A stretch of 64,000 nt of DNA from Aquibacillus salsiterrae (GCF_028416595.1 NZ_JAMQKC010000007.1:62001-126000), one strand, 5' to 3'; counted from the stretch's first letter, positions 52,992 through 61,886 are shown. Notes: a model not told the origin generated them from the sequence alone. Made by a program: numbers and translations.

Positions 52992-53345
52992 TTAACTTTC
53001 TTCTGGTACTCCGTATAATTCTTCTAAAGGTTTTGTAATAATTCGGCTGACATCATTTATAAGCACATTCAACCGTTGTTCCTGCTCCATTAACTTTGAA
53101 ATTTGTGCATGCTGCTGAACAAGTTGAACAACGTTTCTCGCTTTTTCAACCTCTTCTTCTGAAATTTGCTCTCCTTGCATCTGCTTCTGTTGCAATTCAA
53201 TTTGTGTTTGACGGAAATCATTAAACATTTTTTTAGCAGGTTCGTTTGCCATTACATCTTCATAAGCTTGCTTTAGTTCTTGAAATTCTTGACTACCTCG
53301 GATAGCTTTTTCTAATTCGTACGCGCTGTCATGTATATTCGCCAC
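52992..53345 (-). CDS. yheA: YlbF/YmcA-family protein YheA
   Basis: 117 residues, all helical. D-S-A-Y-E-L-E-K-A-I-R-G-S-Q-E-F, the M-F-N-D-F-R-Q-T-Q-I-E-L-Q-Q-K-Q-M segment and K-P-L-E-E-L-Y-G at the end match YheA. The YlbF/YmcA group includes partners of RNase Y; YheA's own role is not settled. GTG start at 53345 with AAGGAGA upstream. Confidence 0.9.
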   Translation of the reverse strand: MANIHDSAYELEKAIRGSQEFQELKQAYEDVMANEPAKKMFNDFRQTQIELQQKQMQGEQISEEEVEKARNVVQLVQQHAQISKLMEQEQRLNVLINDVSRIITKPLEELYGVPEES

Positions 53346-53446
53346 GTTATCGTCTCCTTTTCAAGATATATAAATCAGTATTTTTTCCTCCCAATCACTA
53401 TAACAAACGAGCCGCTTCATGTATAGCAATAGCCATCCCCAAAGAT

Positions 53447-54583
53447 TCAACCAATCAGCACAACTAGTATCCCTTGAAAAAGACCAATCCCCCCACCGAG
53501 TAGTGCGCCTAAATAGGTAATCATCTTGAATTCTTTTTTTGAAATATTTAGGACTAATTCCTCTACCCGAGCAATCGGAAATGCCCCAACTTCATTTTCT
53601 ACTATTTGTTCCAAGTCTAGTTTATCCAGCAAGGAACTCATCCGGGCAGACACAGCAGTTAAAAGCTGAGTCACGATAACAGGAAGCACATGGTAAAGCA
53701 CTTTGTCCCTTATAGGTAACATCCATTGATCAACTGTTTTACCTAACAATTGGTCTACAGGGAGAGAATAAGAGACGATCTGAGCGATTAAATGATCAAC
53801 TTCAACCTTCTCGAAACTGTCTCTTAGTTCTCCGATATCCTTATCTAAAAGATTCTCCCACTCTCTCGATAATGCCACTTTTAACAGGTCTTTCGCTTCC
53901 TCAGAATGACAATAACTGACTAAAAGCGGTTGAACTTTTTCAGCAATTCCTTCATTCCCAAGGAAAGAAGCAATCATATTACCAAAGAACCCCTTGCCAT
54001 CAAGATAGGATTCCACTAGAATACCTATTTGTTTTCCTGCTTGGTCACTAGCTAAGAAGTCACTTATTTTACGTTGAAGATATGCGGCTATTTTGTCAAT
54101 TGTATCGTCTGTTTTGTTACGGTCAATGTCTTTGACAAAGTTACGCACTGACACCGTACTGTTTTGGTTTATTGCAAGAGAAATAAGCTGCTTCGTAGTT
54201 CGAAACAAGCTGTTTTTTACTTCTTCTTCCTTTAAATAAATACCAACTGAGGCAAGAAACTCTCTAGTTGTTTGCTTTTTATTCATAAACCGAGATAATT
54301 CATCTTGTGACCACTGAATAACTTGCTCTTGAAATTGGGATTGCTGTAATTTGTTTTGCAAACCTTCTGCTGTCAATAAGTGGTCAACAACTGTTTTGCC
54401 TAATTGTTTTGCCAGTTCATCCCTTCGCTTAGGTATTAAGCCAGGAGTAAAAGGCAGGCGCCACTTTCCTATGTATTTAGGTTGGTAAGGGCGAAATAAC
54501 ATCTTGATTGCCAATGAATTAGTTACCCCACCAATAACTGCTCCAATTATGACCATTAGCACAATAAGAAAAAATGTTGCCAT
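53447..54583 (-). CDS. yheB: DUF445 membrane protein YheB
   Basis: 378 residues. An N-terminal helix with G-A-V-I-G-G-V-T-N-S-L-A-I-K-M-L-F-R-P-Y is followed by P-F-T-P-G-L-I-P-K-R-R-D-E-L-A, the DUF445 signature, and a C-terminal membrane helix (Y-L-G-A-L-L-G-G-G-I-G-L-F-Q-G). The function is unknown; the family is common in spore formers. ATG 54583 is 7 nt from AAGGAAG. It is upstream of yheA, as in B. subtilis. Confidence 0.9.
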   Translation of the reverse strand: MATFFLIVLMVIIGAVIGGVTNSLAIKMLFRPYQPKYIGKWRLPFTPGLIPKRRDELAKQLGKTVVDHLLTAEGLQNKLQQSQFQEQVIQWSQDELSRFMNKKQTTREFLASVGIYLKEEEVKNSLFRTTKQLISLAINQNSTVSVRNFVKDIDRNKTDDTIDKIAAYLQRKISDFLASDQAGKQIGILVESYLDGKGFFGNMIASFLGNEGIAEKVQPLLVSYCHSEEAKDLLKVALSREWENLLDKDIGELRDSFEKVEVDHLIAQIVSYSLPVDQLLGKTVDQWMLPIRDKVLYHVLPVIVTQLLTAVSARMSSLLDKLDLEQIVENEVGAFPIARVEELVLNISKKEFKMITYLGALLGGGIGLFQGILVVLIG

Positions 54584-54720
54584 TAACAAACTTCCTTTCG
54601 TTCTCCGTAATTACAAATACTACGTTTCTAAGTATATAAGGCTAGTCATTAGTTGAAAAGTTTTAACATATACATTTATAAATTGAAACTATCTTTGAAA
54701 TAAGAAGGAGGGACAATACC

Positions 54721-56061
54721 TTGACAACCTTAACCTTACAATTGAAATTTTACCCGGGTACACAAAATAGAATGATTGTCCCGCAAAAATATTACAAACA
54801 ACTGAAATCAATCCAAACAATCAAGTATGGAATAAATCAATCCTATGTCGAGTGCTTAAGTCACCACAAGGATACCCAAACATTATATATATCCTCCAAT
54901 TTAAAAGCGAAGCTAAACTTAGCCAAACACAAAACAATTACAATGGAATTCGATCAAAACATGTGTACGCTGTTACTCTATCTAGGCGTTTTCATCGCAG
55001 GTTTTCACTCCGAACAATCTTTACTTGGTTCACGCACTGATCTATTTAGACGGATGAGTATCATCGGAAATAAGCTTGGGTTTCGAACGTTATTTTTCGG
55101 CCATCAGCATATATTGTCCAATGAAAGTAAAGTTTATGCATACTATTGGAACGGTTTCAAATGGGACCAAGCGGTTTTTCACATCCCATCTGTCGTTTAT
55201 AATCGTATACCTAACCGAAAGACCGAACACCACCCCAATGTAATGGCTTCTAAGAAAGAAATTGAAAGTCGTGCTATTTTGTTCAACCATGACTTTTTTA
55301 ACAAATGGGAAATATACGAACGATTAATGAAAAACAATGACTGTTCTTACCTGTTACCAGAGACCATTTTACATCCTTCCAAACGAAAAATCATTGATTT
55401 ATTAGAAAAAGGACCAATCTACATTAAACCAATCCACGGTAGTCGTGGCACCGGCATTGTAAAATGTACAAAACGGGAATCGGGTGAAATAGAATGTCAC
55501 TATTATCATAGGGATCACGCTCAAATAAATCGTTATACGAATCCAAATTCCCTATTCCACCAATTGTTTCCTAACGGTTTAAAAGGGTTTGTTGTGCAAA
55601 AGGAAATTGACCTGTTAAAAAAAGATAATAGTGCGATTGATTTTCGAATTCACGTAAACAAAAACGAAAAAAACACATGGGAAGTAACTTTACTTTGTGC
55701 TAAGTTTGCTGGAAAAGGAAGTTTAACAACCCACGTACAACGTGGAGGGAGTATTCACACCATAGACGAACTATTTTCTCCAGAAAAAACCAAGCGAATC
55801 GAAGAAAAGTTATCTAAAACAGCATTAAAACTAAGTCAGGCAATTGATAAAGAGGTAAACAACCCCATTGGTGAAATCGGATTTGACTTAGGAATTGACG
55901 CCGAAGGAAAAGTCTGGTTATTTGAGGCAAATGCAAAGCCTGGATTTAGTGTATTTCTTCATCCGACTTTAAACGAACAAGCGGAAAAAGTGTTTACTTT
56001 TCCATATAAATATGCTTTTTACTTACACAATTTACGAATGAATAAAAAGGATTACGAATGA
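54721..56061 (+). CDS. YheC/YheD-type ATP-grasp spore coat-associated protein
   Basis: 446 residues. The C-terminal two-thirds is an ATP-grasp fold: I-Y-I-K-P-I-H-G-S-R-G-T-G-I (about 232-245), D-F-R-I-H-V (about 303) and I-G-E-I-G-F-D-L-G-I-D, E-A-N-A-K-P-G-F-S (about 385-405). B. subtilis has two paralogues, YheC and YheD, the latter at the forespore surface; only one is here. The TTG start follows GGAGGG. The substrate ligated is unknown. Confidence 0.88.
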   Translation: MTTLTLQLKFYPGTQNRMIVPQKYYKQLKSIQTIKYGINQSYVECLSHHKDTQTLYISSNLKAKLNLAKHKTITMEFDQNMCTLLLYLGVFIAGFHSEQSLLGSRTDLFRRMSIIGNKLGFRTLFFGHQHILSNESKVYAYYWNGFKWDQAVFHIPSVVYNRIPNRKTEHHPNVMASKKEIESRAILFNHDFFNKWEIYERLMKNNDCSYLLPETILHPSKRKIIDLLEKGPIYIKPIHGSRGTGIVKCTKRESGEIECHYYHRDHAQINRYTNPNSLFHQLFPNGLKGFVVQKEIDLLKKDNSAIDFRIHVNKNEKNTWEVTLLCAKFAGKGSLTTHVQRGGSIHTIDELFSPEKTKRIEEKLSKTALKLSQAIDKEVNNPIGEIGFDLGIDAEGKVWLFEANAKPGFSVFLHPTLNEQAEKVFTFPYKYAFYLHNLRMNKKDYE

Positions 56062-56106
56062 TGCCTCCTTTTCGTGAAAAACTAATACAGAAAGGAGGCT
56101 CTCACT

Positions 56107-56301
56107 ATGAATGATAAACAAAGGTATAACAATGATCCTTATGAAGACCGTAAAGAACATGAGCTAGACGTTGACCGAATGATTAGTGAAGGGATGGCAG
56201 GTGGAACGACACAATCCATCCACGGACGAATGCAAATTGAAGAAACGCGCAAGTTACCAGAAGAAAATGAGCCGTTTCCAGATGCCGAGGAAAGAGGTTA
56301 A
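56107..56301 (+). CDS. Small acidic protein of unknown function
   Basis: 64 residues, hydrophilic and probably disordered: M-N-D-K-Q-R-Y-N-N-D-P-Y-E-D-R-K, then a motif E-L-D-V-D-R-M-I-S-E-G-M-A-G-G and an acidic Pro-rich end. I do not recognise it. AGAAAGGAGG precedes the ATG, and it is co-oriented with yheC/D 45 nt upstream and followed by a terminator, so a role in sporulation is possible. Confidence 0.7.
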   Translation: MNDKQRYNNDPYEDRKEHELDVDRMISEGMAGGTTQSIHGRMQIEETRKLPEENEPFPDAEERG

Positions 56302-56307
56302 GTAGAT

Positions 56308-56351
56308 GGGGCTACTACAGAGTTTAGATACTTTGTAGTAGCCTCATTTTT
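56308..56351 (+). terminator. Terminator after the 64-aa gene
   Basis: GGGGCTACTACA pairs with TGTAGTAGCCTC (one G-T pair), followed by ATTTTT. Confidence 0.85.
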
Positions 56352-56395
56352 AGTCTGGTATAATAAAGAAAAAGGTGAATGAAAGAGGCATTAAC

Positions 56396-57307
56396 ATGAT
56401 TGAGAAATTAAAGGAAATTTTCCCTGATTTAATTGAAGCTAAACTGGAGATTGCAATGGATAGCGAATATTACGATTGGTATAGTACACCAGACAATGAG
56501 ATTATTGGCATCCCTATTGACCATTTAACGGAAAAAGAACAAATGCTACTAAACACTTTTTTGAGTCCCTATTATGCAAGTCAACCACCGTTAACGAAAA
56601 GAGAAGATGATTGGATAAACGTCATTTTCAATAATGGAAATTCAGCAGACCTAGTAAAAAATCAAAAAAATTTATCTTACCGCTATGTTTATTTCTCTTT
56701 ATCCGATGACAAAGTCGACCCAATTGCTTTCCGTGAAGCTATCCATGGGCTTTTCCCCTACAAGGTACCAATCATTTGGGAGAATAACCATGAAGGAATT
56801 CTAATTGAAGATGAACCGATTGAGGAAGTGGATATATCTTATGAGGAAATGATTGAAGTATTAATGAGTGACTTCTATATGAAGGTAAAGTTTTATATTG
56901 GGCCTTATTTTAATGAGGTTGATCGTGCTAGCGAGTATTTCAAATGGATCAAAGATTGTTATCAGAAGGTAAACAAATATATGAAAGGATCGATTATGGA
57001 CCATATTTCTGCGGTTCCTTTTCTATTTTTAGAGCCTAGTGATGATCAAACAAGCGATATTATTATCCCTTCCATTTTAAAGGATACTATTACAGAAGAC
57101 GACCTTCTTGAGACGATACGCACCTTTCTTGAAAGTAATTCTAATGCAACTTTAGCAGCTAAGAAGCTTTATATGCACCGCAACAGTTTACAATACCGTG
57201 TTGACAAATTCATTGAAAAAACGGGCATTGACGTCAAGCAATTTAAAGGAGCATTATCCGTTTATTTGACGTTATTGTTGAAACATAAAAAGTCATTGGG
57301 AGACTAA
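56396..57307 (+). CDS. PucR/CdaR-type helix-turn-helix regulator, YxkF-like
   Basis: 303 residues. The C-terminal 60 residues are a PucR-type HTH: L-L-E-T-I-R-T-F-L-E-S-N-S-N-A-T-L-A-A-K-K-L-Y-M-H-R-N-S-L-Q-Y-R (about 241-272, split here). The N-terminal part is not a recognised sensor domain. In B. subtilis YxkF lies next to msmX, so this is a likely counterpart, possibly a regulator of sugar transport. ATG 56396 has AGAGG upstream; a GTG 7 codons earlier is open but poorly placed. Confidence 0.8.
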   Translation: MIEKLKEIFPDLIEAKLEIAMDSEYYDWYSTPDNEIIGIPIDHLTEKEQMLLNTFLSPYYASQPPLTKREDDWINVIFNNGNSADLVKNQKNLSYRYVYFSLSDDKVDPIAFREAIHGLFPYKVPIIWENNHEGILIEDEPIEEVDISYEEMIEVLMSDFYMKVKFYIGPYFNEVDRASEYFKWIKDCYQKVNKYMKGSIMDHISAVPFLFLEPSDDQTSDIIIPSILKDTITEDDLLETIRTFLESNSNATLAAKKLYMHRNSLQYRVDKFIEKTGIDVKQFKGALSVYLTLLLKHKKSLGD

Positions 57308-57323
57308 TTTGACACTGTAGCAG

Positions 57324-57356
57324 CGGGTCAGTTATGGCCCGTGTCCGTCTTTTTTT
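57324..57356 (+). terminator. Terminator after the PucR-type regulator
   Basis: A short 6-bp stem CGGGTC/GGCCCG is followed by TGTCCGTC and a T-run. Confidence 0.55.
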
Positions 57357-57423
57357 ACGTACATAGTGAATCCGTTTTGTAAGCGTGCACAAACCAAGCA
57401 CTTTTTTTTGTGCATCGTTACTA

Positions 57424-57477
57424 TTTACCTGTCCGACAAAATTAAGTAAACTAAACACATGAATAAAACGCTTTCAC
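57424..57477 (+). promoter_or_regulatory. msmX promoter and CcpA-type cre site
   Basis: TTTACC (57424-57429) and TAAACT (57447-57452) are 17 bp apart. AATAAAACGCTTTCAC at 57462-57477 matches the cre consensus WTGAAARCGYTTTCWN with two changes in the left half. It lies just downstream of the expected start of transcription, a repressing position. Confidence 0.5.
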
Positions 57478-57497
57478 ATTACGGGAGGGAATAACAA

Positions 57498-58601
57498 ATG
57501 GCAGAATTATCATTAAAAAATATTGATAAGATTTATGACAAAGGCGGACAAAAGGCAGTAGACAACTTTAACTTAGAAATTAAAGATAAAGAATTTATCG
57601 TATTCGTTGGTCCATCTGGTTGTGGTAAGTCAACAACACTTCGAATGATTGCAGGACTTGAAGAAATTTCTGGTGGAGAATTCTACATTGATAACCAATT
57701 AATGAACGATGTTGCTCCAAAAGATCGTGATATTGCGATGGTATTCCAAAACTACGCGCTATATCCACACATGAACGTATATGACAACATGGCATTTGGT
57801 TTAAAATTACGTAAATTCAAAAAAGAAGAAATCGAGCGTCGTGTTAAAGATGCTGCTCGTATCTTAGGTCTTGAAGAATACTTAGATCGTAAGCCAAAAG
57901 CACTTTCTGGTGGTCAACGTCAGCGTGTTGCCTTAGGTCGTGCGATTGTCCGTGATGCTAAAGTATTCTTAATGGATGAACCATTATCAAACCTTGATGC
58001 TAAATTACGTGTACAGATGCGTGCTGAAATTCAAAAGCTTCACCACCGTCTGCAAACAACTACTATTTATGTAACACACGACCAAACAGAAGCGATGACA
58101 ATGGCAACTCGTCTTGTAGTATTAAAAGACGGTGTCATCCAACAAGTTGGTGCTCCAAAAGAAGTTTATGATAAGCCTGAAAACATCTTCGTTGGTGGTT
58201 TCATTGGTTCACCAGCAATGAACTTCTTTACCGGTAAATTGACTGATGGCAAATTTGAAACTGGCGGAGTTTCTCTAGAAGTACCTGAAGGAAAAATGAA
58301 AATTCTTCGTGAACAAGGTTATGTTGGCAAAGAATTAGTAATCGGTGTACGTCCTGAAGATATGCATGATGAGCCAGTATTCATCGATGCTAATCCTGGT
58401 TCAAAAGTAACTGCAAAAATTGATGTTGCTGAATTAATGGGTTCTGAGTCCTATCTATATTCTAGCCTTGGTGACCAAGAATTTATCGCTCGTGTTGACT
58501 CTAGAACAGATATCAAAGGTGGCGGAGAAAAGATTGATTTAGCATTTGACATGCACAAATCACACTTCTTCGACAAAGACTCTGAACTAAGAATTAGATA
58601 A
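57498..58601 (+). CDS. msmX: Multiple-sugar ABC transporter ATPase MsmX
   Basis: 367 residues. Walker A G-P-S-G-C-G-K-S-T (about 37-45), signature L-S-G-G-Q-R-Q-R-V-A-L-G-R (about 135-147), Walker B V-F-L-M-D-E-P-L-S-N-L-D-A, and a C-terminal TOBE/OB regulatory domain (about 240-367; I-G-V-R-P-E-D-M-H). MsmX energises several sugar importers in B. subtilis. Its codon use is strongly biased, as in highly expressed genes. The stop is a TAA TAA pair, the second being the start of a dispersed repeat. Confidence 0.94.
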   Translation: MAELSLKNIDKIYDKGGQKAVDNFNLEIKDKEFIVFVGPSGCGKSTTLRMIAGLEEISGGEFYIDNQLMNDVAPKDRDIAMVFQNYALYPHMNVYDNMAFGLKLRKFKKEEIERRVKDAARILGLEEYLDRKPKALSGGQRQRVALGRAIVRDAKVFLMDEPLSNLDAKLRVQMRAEIQKLHHRLQTTTIYVTHDQTEAMTMATRLVVLKDGVIQQVGAPKEVYDKPENIFVGGFIGSPAMNFFTGKLTDGKFETGGVSLEVPEGKMKILREQGYVGKELVIGVRPEDMHDEPVFIDANPGSKVTAKIDVAELMGSESYLYSSLGDQEFIARVDSRTDIKGGGEKIDLAFDMHKSHFFDKDSELRIR

Positions 58602-58656
58602 TAAGAAAAGCGCAAGTCGAGCGCGAGGAGCTAACAATAGCTCCTCGCGCTTTTTG
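58602..58656 (+). terminator. Repeat left end joined to a strong terminator after msmX
   Basis: TAAGAAAAGCGCAAGTCGAG, the left end of the dispersed family, runs into a 14-bp perfect stem (58620-58633 with 58638-58651) and a T-run. The repeat seems to have supplied or joined the msmX terminator. Confidence 0.8.
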
Positions 58657-58662
58657 TGTATG

Positions 58663-58941
58663 TTAAAATAATAATTCATCAATTGGAACTGTAAACTCAT
58701 TGCCACAGTTATGACAGTGGTACAGATGTAAGCAAATATGATTTCTCTTTGAATTTGACATTCCATCAATTAAGTTTGTACCTTCATAATCTAAATAAGG
58801 AATATAATCTCCCATAAAGTCCACTACCCTACCTTGGTTTTGCATTTCTGTATACTGGTGACAAGACGGGCATGCTCTTTCAACCGTATCAAAACCATTA
58901 CATACTGGACATAAATAATTCAGACTAACCACCTCCAACAT
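58663..58941 (-). CDS. Zinc-ribbon protein of unknown function
   Basis: Up to 92 residues with three C-x-x-C pairs: L-C-P-V-C-N (about 10-13), A-C-P-S-C-H (about 24-27) and H-C-H-N-C-G (about 79-82), suggesting two zinc sites. No membrane segment. I do not recognise the family. The ATG at 58941 lacks a site; GGAGGTGG within the first codons is 5-7 nt before an in-frame CTG (codon 7), so translation may begin there. Confidence 0.65.
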   Translation of the reverse strand: MLEVVSLNYLCPVCNGFDTVERACPSCHQYTEMQNQGRVVDFMGDYIPYLDYEGTNLIDGMSNSKRNHICLHLYHCHNCGNEFTVPIDELLF

Positions 58942-59000
58942 CGCTAACTTTATTATGTTATTGAATCACATAGATTATCCATAAAAAAGTGCTTATTAAA

Positions 59001-59027
59001 AAGAGGCACCAATTATTGGTGCCTCTT
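59001..59027. terminator. Terminator after the SASP gene cluster
   Basis: A 12-bp stem (59001-59012 with 59016-59027) follows the last SASP gene; the minus strand continues T-rich. Confidence 0.75.
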
Positions 59028-59048
59028 CACGCCATGTTTATTCAGTTA

Positions 59049-59252
59049 TTATTGTTGTTGTCCACCAAACTGTTGTTCAGCAGTTTGGACTAGACGCTTA
59101 GTAATTTCTCCACCTACAGAACCGTTAGCACGGGAAGTAGTGTCTGCTCCAAGGTTTACACCAAACTCTTGTGCAATCTCATACTTCATTTGATCTAATG
59201 CTTGCTCAACTCCAGGTACTAGTAATTGGTTTGAATTGTTGCTGCTTGCCAT
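59049..59252 (-). CDS. Alpha/beta-type small acid-soluble spore protein
   Basis: 67 residues, coats forespore DNA and protects it from UV and heat. The family motifs are [14 protein letters not shown] (with the GPR protease site) and [16 protein letters not shown]. Residue 2 is Ala and the tail is G-G-Q-Q-Q. AGGTG lies upstream. It is one of three adjacent copies. Confidence 0.95.
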   Translation of the reverse strand: MASSNNSNQLLVPGVEQALDQMKYEIAQEFGVNLGADTTSRANGSVGGEITKRLVQTAEQQFGGQQQ

Positions 59253-59306
59253 GTTACATACACCTCCGAAAATTTTTAGAAAATAAATCTTGTTTTGCTT
59301 ACAGGA

Positions 59307-59510
59307 TTACTTCGTTTGCCCGCCGAATTGTTGTTCAGCAATTTGGACTAAACGTTTGGTGATTTCTCCGCCAACAGAACCATTAGCGCGTGAAGTTGTA
59401 TCAGCACCAAGGTTTACACCAAATTCTTGCGCGATTTCATACTTCATTTGATCTAGTGCTTGTTCTACACCAGGTACTAGTAGTTGATTTGAATTGTTGC
59501 TGCTTGGCAT
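59307..59510 (-). CDS. Alpha/beta-type small acid-soluble spore protein
   Basis: 67 residues from ATG 59510 (AGGAGGTG upstream); the frame extends three codons further. Differs from its neighbours at two or three residues only (Ile for Thr in L-V-Q-I-A-E-Q-Q, tail G-G-Q-T-K). It lies 55 nt before the next SASP gene. Upstream, CGAATA and GATAATA are roughly spaced for a sigma-G promoter. Confidence 0.95.
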   Translation of the reverse strand: MPSSNNSNQLLVPGVEQALDQMKYEIAQEFGVNLGADTTSRANGSVGGEITKRLVQIAEQQFGGQTK

Positions 59511-59633
59511 TGCTATCACCTCCTGTAATCTTTATTATTATCAGGAAACCTAAAATCTTATTCGGATTTTTTTTGGTAATTTAAGGTTACTTACCAAGGA
59601 GCGGTGAACGAGAGATGACTGATTTTTTACTAA

Positions 59634-59837
59634 TTATCTAGTTTGACCACCAAATTGTTGTTCAGCAGTTTGGACTAGACGTTTCGTAATTTCGCCACCA
59701 ACAGATCCGTTAGCGCGTGAAGTTGTATCAGCTCCAAGGTTCACGCCAAATTCTTGTGCAATCTCATACTTCATTTGATCTAGTGCTTGCTCAACACCAG
59801 GAACTAATAATTGATTTGAGTTATTGCTGCTTGGCAT
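59634..59837 (-). CDS. Alpha/beta-type small acid-soluble spore protein
   Basis: 67 residues, nearly identical to the other two (tail G-G-Q-T-R). AGGAGGTG precedes the ATG. CATATTA about 45 nt upstream fits a sigma-G -10, but its -35 is weak. 123 nt separates it from the next copy, so each may have its own forespore promoter. Confidence 0.95.
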   Translation of the reverse strand: MPSSNNSNQLLVPGVEQALDQMKYEIAQEFGVNLGADTTSRANGSVGGEITKRLVQTAEQQFGGQTR

Positions 59838-59911
59838 GTCTTATCACCTCCTGTGCTAACTATTGTGGTCAGGATAGCAAAATAATATGTGGATTTTTCG
59901 GGAGGAAAAAC

Positions 59912-60022
59912 ATGGAATCACATGGAAGCTGCCATGACAAGGATGGAGCCACTTACTTTTTTTATATTAAAACAAATCCTCCATTTTTCAAAGGCAAAAT
60001 GAAGGATTGTAGCAATGTATAA
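59912..60022 (+). CDS. Candidate 36-aa protein
   Basis: GGGAGG lies 6 nt before the ATG at 59912. The peptide starts M-E-S-H-G-S-C-H-D-K-D-G and contains I-K-T-N-P-P-F-F-K-G-K; two Cys and two His are present. I do not recognise it. Its stop codon overlaps the end of a dispersed repeat. It is divergent from the SASP genes; no clear promoter was found. Confidence 0.45.
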   Translation: MESHGSCHDKDGATYFFYIKTNPPFFKGKMKDCSNV

Positions 60023-60099
60023 AAAAATCCAAGAGCGTCTAGCTCCGGGAGCCTACCCCGCCTGAGGTCTTAAGCTGGGCACTAAGGAGCGCTTCTAAG
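60019..60099 (-). repeat. Dispersed intergenic repeat, full-length copy downstream of fumC
   Basis: On the minus strand: GCGCTCCTTAGTGCC, GCTTAAGACCTCAGGC, GGGGTAGGCTCCCGGAGC, TAGACGCTCTTGG and a T-run. The usual left end, TAAGAAAA followed by GTCGCGCC, is found at the fumC stop codon 55 nt away, as though a copy were interrupted. Confidence 0.75.
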
Positions 60100-60154
60100 A
60101 ATTGACATCGCAGAAACAAGTGGTTTTCATGTTTCGAAGGCGCGACCTATTTTC

Positions 60155-61540
60155 TTATTTCGGATAGGTCATTTCTTTCGGGTTAATATACGAGTCAAAT
60201 TGTTCTTCGGTTAATAAACCGGAACTAACTGCTGCTTCTTTTAATGTCGTATTTTCTGCAAATGCTTTCTTGGCAATTTTAGCTGCATTTTCATACCCAA
60301 TGTGAGGGTTTAATGCGGTAACCAGCATCAACGAGTCATTTAAGTTCTTCTCGATATTTTCATAATTTGGTTCAAGTCCAACGACACAACGATCGTTAAA
60401 TGACACCATGCTATCAGCTAACAATTGGGCTGATTGCAAGAAGTTATAAGCAATCACTGGTTTAAATACATTTAGTTCAAAATTACCTTGGCTAGCCGCA
60501 AAGCCTATGGTCGCATCGTTCCCCATAACTTGCGCTGCAACCATTGTAACAGCTTCACTTTGCGTTGGATTTACTTTTCCTGGCATGATTGAGCTTCCTG
60601 GCTCGTTGGCCGGGATGTTGATTTCGCCGATTCCACAGCGTGGACCACTAGCTAGCCACCGAACATCATTGGCGATTTTCATCATATCAGCGGCAAGTGC
60701 CTTTAAAGCACCGTGAGCGTATACTAGTTCATCATGACTAGTTAAGGCATGAAATTTATTTGGCGCAGTTATGAAATCTTTTCCAGTAAATTCACTAATT
60801 TTCGTCGCGACTCGTTCAGAAAATTGTGGATGTGCGTTTAGTCCCGTACCAACAGCTGTTCCGCCAAGCGCGATTTCCTTAACATATGTAGTACTTTGCT
60901 CTATCATCTTTTCGGTTTTCTCGAGCATGCGGTGCCAACCACTGATCTCTTGACCTAATGTCAACGGAGTAGCATCTTGAAGATGTGTTCTACCGATTTT
61001 AACAATATCTTTAAACGCTTCCATTTTCTCTTTTATTGTTGTCTTTAACGTACGTAAGGATGGGATAACAACATCCTCCATTTTAATGACAGCAGCAATG
61101 TGCATAGCTGTTGGATACGTGTCATTAGAACTTTGTGATTTATTAACGTCGTCGTTTGGATGTAGTGTTAATTCACTATTTTGCTCTTTAAGCCACTTAT
61201 TCCCGACAAATGCAATTACTTCATTCACATTCATATTTGATTGGGTACCACTACCTGTTTGCCAAACTACCAATGGGAAATGTTCTGTTAAATTCCCCTC
61301 AATAATTTGGTCTGAAGCATAAACAATCGCGTCAGCTTTTTCCTTATCAAGTAAACCCAATTCACTATTAACAACAGCTGCACTTTTTTTCAGAATAGCA
61401 AAACCGTCAATAACTTCATTAGGCATTGTTTCTTGCCCTATCGGAAAATTCTCCTTACTCCGTTGTGTTTGGGCACCCCAATATTTATCATTTGCTACCT
61501 TTACCTCACCTAGTGTATCTCTTTCGATTCGATAGTCCAT
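60155..61540 (-). CDS. fumC: Class II fumarate hydratase
   Basis: 461 residues. The enzyme converts fumarate to malate in the TCA cycle. Signatures: [12 protein letters not shown] (about 96-107), the fumarase/aspartase loop [11 protein letters not shown] (about 315-325), and T-H-L-Q-D-A-T-P (about 185). No iron-sulfur ligands are needed in this class. GGGGAGG precedes the ATG. It is monocistronic; the stop TAA is followed by the left-end sequence of the repeat family. Confidence 0.96.
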   Translation of the reverse strand: MDYRIERDTLGEVKVANDKYWGAQTQRSKENFPIGQETMPNEVIDGFAILKKSAAVVNSELGLLDKEKADAIVYASDQIIEGNLTEHFPLVVWQTGSGTQSNMNVNEVIAFVGNKWLKEQNSELTLHPNDDVNKSQSSNDTYPTAMHIAAVIKMEDVVIPSLRTLKTTIKEKMEAFKDIVKIGRTHLQDATPLTLGQEISGWHRMLEKTEKMIEQSTTYVKEIALGGTAVGTGLNAHPQFSERVATKISEFTGKDFITAPNKFHALTSHDELVYAHGALKALAADMMKIANDVRWLASGPRCGIGEINIPANEPGSSIMPGKVNPTQSEAVTMVAAQVMGNDATIGFAASQGNFELNVFKPVIAYNFLQSAQLLADSMVSFNDRCVVGLEPNYENIEKNLNDSLMLVTALNPHIGYENAAKIAKKAFAENTTLKEAAVSSGLLTEEQFDSYINPKEMTYPK

Positions 61541-61633
61541 TCACTTAATCCTCCCCTATTAGCAGTTTTGTAAAGATGTTCTAGTTAGATTATAAACAAC
61601 CCTTGTCTATTGTATCAAACTTTTGAAAAAACA

Positions 61634-61674
61634 TTAAGAAAAGCGCTGAAGCTGGACGTGGCTGTCACTGAATG
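61634..61674 (+). repeat. Dispersed repeat with the alternative right half
   Basis: TAAGAAAAGCGCTGAAGC followed by TGGACGTGGCTGTCACTGAAT, nearly the same as the copy at 47690-47720. It lies upstream of fumC. Confidence 0.6.
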
Positions 61675-61750
61675 TTATCAACGCTTAGATTTGTTATACA
61701 TTCCTACCTTTCGAAAAAAAGAGGGAAATTTTTCTGACGTCAAAACAGTA

Positions 61751-61886
61751 TTACAGTTTTCGTCCAATAATGGTATAATAGAATTATAAAAGCGAAGGGA
61801 GGAACTCTGAAGAATCCAGCAGAATTCCTTGCTTTATTAGTAATTAAACATAGGAGACTACCTCTATCTTGGATAGAGGTTTTTTT
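61751..61886 (+). ncRNA. Orphan transcription unit: candidate small RNA
   Basis: A consensus promoter, TTACAG (61751-61756) and TATAAT (61774-61779) 17 bp apart, is followed about 75 nt later by an intrinsic terminator (stem 61861-61868/61872-61879, seven T). Between them is GGGAGGAACT and an in-frame CTG at 61807 opening 33 codons, but that frame runs through the terminator. No ATG ORF fits, so a small RNA of about 100 nt is likelier. No known class recognised. Confidence 0.55.
61861..61886 (+). terminator. Terminator of the orphan unit
   Basis: CCTCTATC-TTG-GATAGAGG followed by seven T residues. Confidence 0.85.
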
